Shown piece after piece: positions 59,179-64,000 of a DNA stretch of 64,000 nt (the stretch's first letter is position 1; each line of letters starts with the position of its first letter). Source of the DNA: Elusimicrobiota bacterium (lineage in GTDB: Bacteria; Elusimicrobiota; Endomicrobiia; Endomicrobiales; Endomicrobiaceae); the NCBI GenBank assembly GCA_017525905.1, contig JAFXSD010000076.1:62001-126000 (forward strand). Reading direction: 5' to 3'. Made by a program: the position numbers and the translations under genes. The notes below the pieces were generated by a model that made no database searches, had not been told where the DNA came from, and worked only from the letters and a program-made list of their open reading frames with translations.

Positions 59179-60350
59179 TATATCTTTCTTACCTCTATAG
59201 ATTTTTTATGATTTACCAAACCTTCGGATTCTGCAAAATCTGCGATTTGTTTTTTTACAGAAGTTGTAACTTTTTTCAATTCAATATAACTGCTTCTTTT
59301 CATAAATGTCATAACCGAAAGCCCGCTCGAATATTTTGCAGATGCATTCGTAGGCAACACATGTGAAGGACCTGCCCAATAATCACCTACCGCCGTTGCC
59401 GTATTGTATCCCACAAAGATTGCTCCGGCATTATAAATTTCGGATACCGTTTGTTTTGCATTTTTTATTAGAAGTTCCAAATGTTCCGGAGCTATATCAT
59501 TAACCATTTCTATAGCTCTTTTCGTATCCACATTATAAATCTTAACTTGATTTAACTTTTCTTTATCAAAATTTTTCTTTATATATTTTATTATTTCTTT
59601 TGAACTGCACAACAAATATACTTTTGCCATTGTATCGTGCTCGGCCTGTGCCAATAAATCATATAAAACATATTCTTTATCCGCACCGCTATCTGCAACA
59701 ATTGCAACTTCGCTGGGGCCTGCCAACGAATCTATTCCGACTTTACCGAAAACAAGTCTTTTTGCTTCGTTAACATAAGCATTTCCCGGGCCAACTATCA
59801 TATTCACGGGTTTTATTGTTTTTGTTCCGTAAGCAAGAGTTGCAATTGCAACGGCTCCGCCGATTGTGTATATTTCATTTATTCCGCAAAGCTTTGCTGC
59901 AAAAAGAACTTCTTTACTCATTTTTTTTGGAGGAGTCATCATAACTATTCTTTTAACACCGGCAACTTTAGCCGCAACGGCATTCATAATAACGGATGAC
60001 GGATAAGAAAATCTTCCTCCGGGAACATATATACCTACCGATTCTATAGGTCTATATATTTGTCCTACAGATTTTATACTATCGGTAAGTAACCATTGTT
60101 TTTTTATATTAGAATATTCTTTCTTATGAAAAGCCAAAACATTGGCATATGAAGTTTTTATTGCTTTTTTTAAATCAGCGGATACTTTTGTTATCGCTTC
60201 ATTTATTTGCTTATCGGTAACCTTTAAATATTTTGCAGATTTAAAAGATACACCATCAAACTTCTTAAGATAGCTTATTACCGCACTATCTCCTTTCTCT
60301 CTTATATTTTTTATAATTTCCTGAACCGAATTTATTATATCTGTATTCAT
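59178..60350 (-). CDS. hisD: Histidinol dehydrogenase, 390 aa
   Basis: Final two histidine steps, NAD- and zinc-dependent. YVPGGRFSYPSSVIMNAVAA, LAGPSEVAIVAD, AQAEHD and GPSHVLPTNASAKYSSGL are conserved. The N-terminus is some 30-40 residues shorter than usual for the family, but the catalytic parts are complete. First gene of the run; hisG, hisC, hisH and hisF are not in the window. Confidence 0.95.
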   Translation of the reverse strand: MNTDIINSVQEIIKNIREKGDSAVISYLKKFDGVSFKSAKYLKVTDKQINEAITKVSADLKKAIKTSYANVLAFHKKEYSNIKKQWLLTDSIKSVGQIYRPIESVGIYVPGGRFSYPSSVIMNAVAAKVAGVKRIVMMTPPKKMSKEVLFAAKLCGINEIYTIGGAVAIATLAYGTKTIKPVNMIVGPGNAYVNEAKRLVFGKVGIDSLAGPSEVAIVADSGADKEYVLYDLLAQAEHDTMAKVYLLCSSKEIIKYIKKNFDKEKLNQVKIYNVDTKRAIEMVNDIAPEHLELLIKNAKQTVSEIYNAGAIFVGYNTATAVGDYWAGPSHVLPTNASAKYSSGLSVMTFMKRSSYIELKKVTTSVKKQIADFAESEGLVNHKKSIEVRKI

Positions 60351-60455
60351 AGTTTTATAATTTTACCAAAAATAAAAAGAAATTACTAATAAAAAAATAT
60401 TTCTTTCTTCATCTTTTAATGCTATAATATTTATCAAAAACACGGGAAAAAATCT

Positions 60456-61796
60456 ATGAGATTTTTGTTTTTGTTATTAGATTTTATAGTTTTCTTTACA
60501 CTTACAGCGATAATCATTACAATTCGTTCTGATGTCGCGTTAAATCCTACTGTATTTTTTTTAGAAAACTGCAAAGTGATGTTCCCGGTATTCATATTAA
60601 ATATAATTCTTTTATTGATTTTTTCCTTTTACGATCTTAACCGAATTCACAAAGAACATTCAAATATTTTTATCGAAATATTTATATCGTTTATTATTTC
60701 TTTCATACTATCTGCGGCAGGAATATATTTCGGAGCAACTCTTTTTGAAGTTCCGACACCGAAGACAAACCTATTATTAATTTTATTGATTTTCTATATT
60801 TATGTACTTTTATCAAGAGCTTTATACAGAAGTCTGCATTTTTCACAAATTAAAATTATTACTTTAGGAACAAGCCGAACTTTGAACAGATTAAAAGGAA
60901 TATTAAAAAATACTAACAATTATGAAATCGTACAAGAGTTCAATAATATTTGTGATATTCCCAACAATTTAGATATAAAAAATATAGATTTGTTATTGGT
61001 ATCCAATAACCTTCTTAATCAAGACTCAACAACAACAGAAATGATTTTCAATACCTTTATTTCAAAAGGAATCAAATGTTTAACGGATTTTTCTTTCTTT
61101 GAATATACATTCTCGAGATTATCAAAAGAATCTTTAGAAAATATGACTTGGTTAATAAACAATATAGATAACAGAAATCAAAATTCGACTTATTTTATTA
61201 TTAAAAAACTTTTTGATATTTCATTTTCAATTTGTTTGTTTCCTGTCTTTTTACCAATAGGGATAATAATTTATCTTTTAATTCTTCTTATCGATAAACA
61301 AGACCCTATATTTTTTCAAAAAAGAGTCGGGCTCAAAGGCGTGCCTATACAGTTATGTAAATTCAGAACTTTTATAAACGGAACGGAAACTCCAACCAAA
61401 TTAGGTAAAATTTTAAGGAAGTTTAGATTGGATGAAATACCTCAATTGATAAATATTTTAGACGGAAATCTTTCCGTTGTAGGACCGAGGCCATTACAAT
61501 TGGAAGACAATGAATTACTAAATAAAAACATTTCGGTTCATAAATTGAGAAACTTAGTAAAGCCGGGATTAACCGGATGGGCACAATTAAATTTTAAAGC
61601 ACCCAGAAATTATTCTGCCGAACAACTTCCTACATTTGAAAATAATTTTCAAAGAAACATTTATTTCAGAGATGCTTTTGTAAGATTGGCTTATGATGTT
61701 TGGTATGTAAAAAACTCTTCGTTCTTATTGGATTTGGAAATAATGTTTAAAACCGCAAAAAGAGCATTTGTAAAAGATAAGAAACTTTCCAAATAA
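60456..61796 (+). CDS. Undecaprenyl-phosphate sugar transferase, 446 aa
   Basis: Polyprenyl glycosylphosphotransferase starting O-antigen or exopolysaccharide synthesis. Four N-terminal helices (residues 1-130), a Rossmann-like domain (about 130-235) and the catalytic C-terminus with QKRVGLKGVPIQLCKFRTF, LDEIPQLINILDGNLSVVGP, RPLQLED and VKPGLTGWAQLNF. Full length, own promoter region. Confidence 0.93.
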   Translation: MRFLFLLLDFIVFFTLTAIIITIRSDVALNPTVFFLENCKVMFPVFILNIILLLIFSFYDLNRIHKEHSNIFIEIFISFIISFILSAAGIYFGATLFEVPTPKTNLLLILLIFYIYVLLSRALYRSLHFSQIKIITLGTSRTLNRLKGILKNTNNYEIVQEFNNICDIPNNLDIKNIDLLLVSNNLLNQDSTTTEMIFNTFISKGIKCLTDFSFFEYTFSRLSKESLENMTWLINNIDNRNQNSTYFIIKKLFDISFSICLFPVFLPIGIIIYLLILLIDKQDPIFFQKRVGLKGVPIQLCKFRTFINGTETPTKLGKILRKFRLDEIPQLINILDGNLSVVGPRPLQLEDNELLNKNISVHKLRNLVKPGLTGWAQLNFKAPRNYSAEQLPTFENNFQRNIYFRDAFVRLAYDVWYVKNSSFLLDLEIMFKTAKRAFVKDKKLSK

Positions 61797-61863
61797 ACTT
61801 CGAATAACTTTTTATTCAAGTTCGTATTTATTATAAACAACGGATATTAATTGGAATAAACAG

Positions 61864-63321
61864 TTATAAACTGTTATTATTTGCGGCTGCATATAAAAAC
61901 TTATGCATTTCCACCAAAGCAAGAGTGTCTTGTTCGCAATATTTCAAAAGGTTTGTTTTAGTTTCTTTAACTTTTTCCTCGTCATATAAACCCATAGCCA
62001 TATAAGCAAAGGCCGACAGTGCCAAACCTCCTTCGCCTATTTCAAGTTCATTATAGTTCATTTGAGGAATCATAACCGGCAAAACTTTTTTTATAGATGT
62101 TCTTCCGTGAAATCGTTTATCATAGTAGTTTACTCTCAATATTGCTTCTAAATCCACTATTCTTTCTATTATTGCTTCGAATTGTTCTTCAAGTTCCGGA
62201 CAAAGCAAAATAAGTTTTTCTATTATCTGTTTTTCCGCCGAAGAATAAGTAATAATGCTTCCCTGTGTGCCCAGAATTTCGACAAGCTGTTTGGCAATCC
62301 TTTTCCTACAATCCTGTTTATGGTCTGCGATATATTCAAAATGATCTACAATATGTTCTATTCTGTCGCATTTATGTACCGAATACTGCGTTAAAACTTG
62401 AGTATGCGGAGCAATATTATTATATAACGGATATATAGTCATAACAGATTCAAAATCCAAATAATAACATGGGAATACTATCTTTTCAAGCTCTGTTTTT
62501 AACTCCGGACTTATATATACTTTGTCATTAATAACACAATCTTTTACAATTTTTTGCATTTGTGTAAGTTCAATATCTTCCGGTAAATTTTTAATATCAT
62601 AAATTTTGTTTTCACATAACTTATCAAAAACAAGTTGTGAAAGTCTTGGCAGATCGAAGATATGGTATTCTATACCTTCCCCCGTGCATTGTTTAAAAAG
62701 CCCGCAATTTTTGCAAGGCATTTTAAGCTTTTTCTTTTTTGGAGTTTCGGCAAACAAAATATCTTTTACGGTGTCTAATAAAATAGAATAATCTTCAGCT
62801 CTCGTGAAAACATCAAAACTGCAATCAACTTTAGTAAAAAGTTCTTCTATTGAATTACCCAATCTGAAATCTTTTGATAATAAATAAAGAGTTGCTTTAG
62901 ACAGCGAAGATATTGTTTTTGTCGCTATTAAACTTATATATGCAGTATCGGATATATATTTGTGTTTCCATTTATTTCCCGACTTAACTTCTATTATTTC
63001 CCACAAATTATTTTCCGTTCTGTGCAAAATATCCGCTTTTGCAACAAATCCGTTATATTCAAAAACAGGCTCGAAAATTGTTTTTACTGTTTTATCTTTT
63101 ATTAAATCTTTTGTTTGTTGTAATGCTTCGTCAAACTTTCCTGAAACCTGAACTCCGTCTTTAAACAACAATTTTGCCATATTATGAATATTTTTTGCTT
63201 CCATTATTAAAAAATCATCTGTTAAAGAATTATCTTTGGGAACAAGACCTCTATACAAATGCCATGCATATACAGGGCATTCCAATGTTTTTAAAAAAAG
63301 ATTTTTGTTAATTGATTTCAT
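61864..63321 (-). CDS. DUF2779 protein with nuclease-like domains, 485 aa
   Basis: The N-terminal part has a RecB-type nuclease pattern (FEYNGFVAKADILHRTENNL, WEIIEVKSG; C-terminal Cys cluster CKNCGLFKQC for an iron-sulphur knot). The C-terminal DUF2779 part begins YYLDFESVMTIYPLYNNIAP and has HKCDRIEH and YCEQDTLALVEMHKFL, like an RNase H/DEDD exonuclease. Found in many bacteria, often annotated only as DUF2779; a DNA-repair or defence nuclease is likely. Confidence 0.85.
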   Translation of the reverse strand: MKSINKNLFLKTLECPVYAWHLYRGLVPKDNSLTDDFLIMEAKNIHNMAKLLFKDGVQVSGKFDEALQQTKDLIKDKTVKTIFEPVFEYNGFVAKADILHRTENNLWEIIEVKSGNKWKHKYISDTAYISLIATKTISSLSKATLYLLSKDFRLGNSIEELFTKVDCSFDVFTRAEDYSILLDTVKDILFAETPKKKKLKMPCKNCGLFKQCTGEGIEYHIFDLPRLSQLVFDKLCENKIYDIKNLPEDIELTQMQKIVKDCVINDKVYISPELKTELEKIVFPCYYLDFESVMTIYPLYNNIAPHTQVLTQYSVHKCDRIEHIVDHFEYIADHKQDCRKRIAKQLVEILGTQGSIITYSSAEKQIIEKLILLCPELEEQFEAIIERIVDLEAILRVNYYDKRFHGRTSIKKVLPVMIPQMNYNELEIGEGGLALSAFAYMAMGLYDEEKVKETKTNLLKYCEQDTLALVEMHKFLYAAANNNSL

Positions 63322-63342
63322 AACTATATGATATTAATACAC

Positions 63343-64000
63343 TTAAAGAAGTGTATTGTTTTTTTCTTCTATTTGTCTTTTCTTCTTTTCCAAAGCTTCC
63401 AAAACGGAATAAGGAACTTTCATTTTTCCTATTAAAGGTGTTGCATTTTTACCGTAAGCACCATGGCAATCCGAGCCACCGGTTGCAACTAAATTCATTT
63501 CATCGGCGATAGACAAAAACTTTTTTATTATATGTTGCGGATGACTGGTATGCCAAGCTTCTATTCCCATAAGTCCATCGTTGATCAGTCCTTTAAAAAT
63601 ATTTTTATTGCTGTAATGCCCGTAGTAAGGATGTGCCAAAACGGGAATTCCGCCTGCTCTTATAATAAGAGATATTGCATCTTTAGGGGAAAGGTAATGT
63701 TTCGGAACATAAGCGGGTTTGTCAAGTCCCAAATATTTTTGAAATGCTTCAGATATCGAAGAAACATATTTTTTTTCAAGCAAAGCTTTTGCAAAATGAA
63801 GTCTTCCTATTACTTTGTCGCCCACACCCGAAATTAAACCTTCAGGGTCCAACTCAATATTTAAGTTTTTTAATTTTTCAAATATACCTTTTGCTCGTTG
63901 AATTCTTACTTTTTTAAACACTGCAAGAGCATCGTTAAAACTTTTAGATTTCCAATTTACATAATATCCCAAAATATGCATTTCTGTTCTTGTAACATTG
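63343..64000 (-). CDS. PHP-domain protein, partial
   Basis: The frame is open to the right edge (...VTRTEMHILGYYV), so the metal-binding N-terminus is outside. Visible: HILGYYVNWKSKSF, VLAHPYYGHYSNKNI, MGIEAWHTSHPQHI and ATGGSDCHGAYG, which are PHP phosphoesterase motifs. This subfamily (YciV/RNase AM-like) hydrolyses phosphates from nucleotides or RNA ends. Confidence 0.9.
   Translation of the reverse strand, partial: NVTRTEMHILGYYVNWKSKSFNDALAVFKKVRIQRAKGIFEKLKNLNIELDPEGLISGVGDKVIGRLHFAKALLEKKYVSSISEAFQKYLGLDKPAYVPKHYLSPKDAISLIIRAGGIPVLAHPYYGHYSNKNIFKGLINDGLMGIEAWHTSHPQHIIKKFLSIADEMNLVATGGSDCHGAYGKNATPLIGKMKVPYSVLEALEKKKRQIEEKNNTLL

Noticed and set aside
1..64000. CRISPR array
   Set aside because: No regularly spaced 24-40 bp repeats with unique spacers; the prophage cassettes are irregular and intergenic, and no cas genes are present.

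Overview
The window joins two different kinds of DNA. Positions 1 to about 32,200 are a prophage whose left end lies outside the window. Positions about 32,400 to 64,000 are bacterial chromosome. Both parts are AT-rich with tightly packed genes. The host looks Gram-negative. It has a TolC-type outer-membrane channel, KdsD for the Kdo sugar of LPS, an RseP site-2 protease, an ECF sigma/anti-sigma pair and Spy/CpxP-like periplasmic proteins. It makes isoprenoids by the MEP route (dxr, ispG). A paaK-type CoA ligase followed by an ACT-domain gene suggests an anaerobe. An Elusimicrobiota/Endomicrobium-like gut bacterium would fit, but that is a weak inference from gene content and base composition.

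The prophage is podovirus-like and nearly all on the minus strand. From right to left it holds: a tyrosine integrase; a lysogeny module (XRE repressor, a polytopic membrane protein and a small exported Ada-like metal-binding protein, all plus strand); a control region with a near-consensus minus-strand promoter embedded in repressor-type operators and a long structured leader; about a dozen small early genes (an ASCH protein, zinc-binding and membrane proteins); a DnaB helicase and a lambda-O-like initiator that carries palindromic iterons inside its own gene; an unusual tRNA-like gene; SSB; an M15 endolysin and holin candidates; and a late block with scaffold, N4-gp56-type major capsid protein, terminase, portal, P22-like adaptor and tail hub, tail fibre, internal virion proteins, and finally a very large polyvalent protein. 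That last protein has a PBECR-type nuclease domain and an HExxH peptidase site and runs off the left edge.

Six gene junctions of the prophage hold composite cassettes: a purine-rich tract, an AAAAATTTTT element, and one or two hairpins with conserved TCATTGC/GCAATC ends and variable cores. I counted eight hairpins, all in the same orientation, with the gene-proximal one about 20 bp from the next start codon, and none by eye in the host half.

The host part, left to right, holds: a frameshifted Spy-like gene; YgiQ; DUF486 and DUF1232 membrane proteins; tRNA-Ser(UGA); a TPR protein; rseP-ispG-greA; recN-nadK (opposite strand); paaK and an ACT protein; anti-sigma/ECF sigma; a DUF4015 glycosidase-like protein and dxr; a TauE/SafE permease; a DUF374 acyltransferase; a tolC-hlyD-ABC2-ABC2 exporter operon without an ATPase gene; kdsD-trpF-hisI-hisA-hisB-orf-hisD; an undecaprenyl-phosphate sugar transferase; a DUF2779 protein; and a partial PHP-domain protein.

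The strongest leads are the polyvalent ejection protein, the iteron origin inside the initiator gene, the early-operon leader with crossing helices, the tRNA with a clean cloverleaf but an 11-nt anticodon loop, the cassette family, and matching ECF-type promoters in front of the sigma gene and the Spy-like gene.
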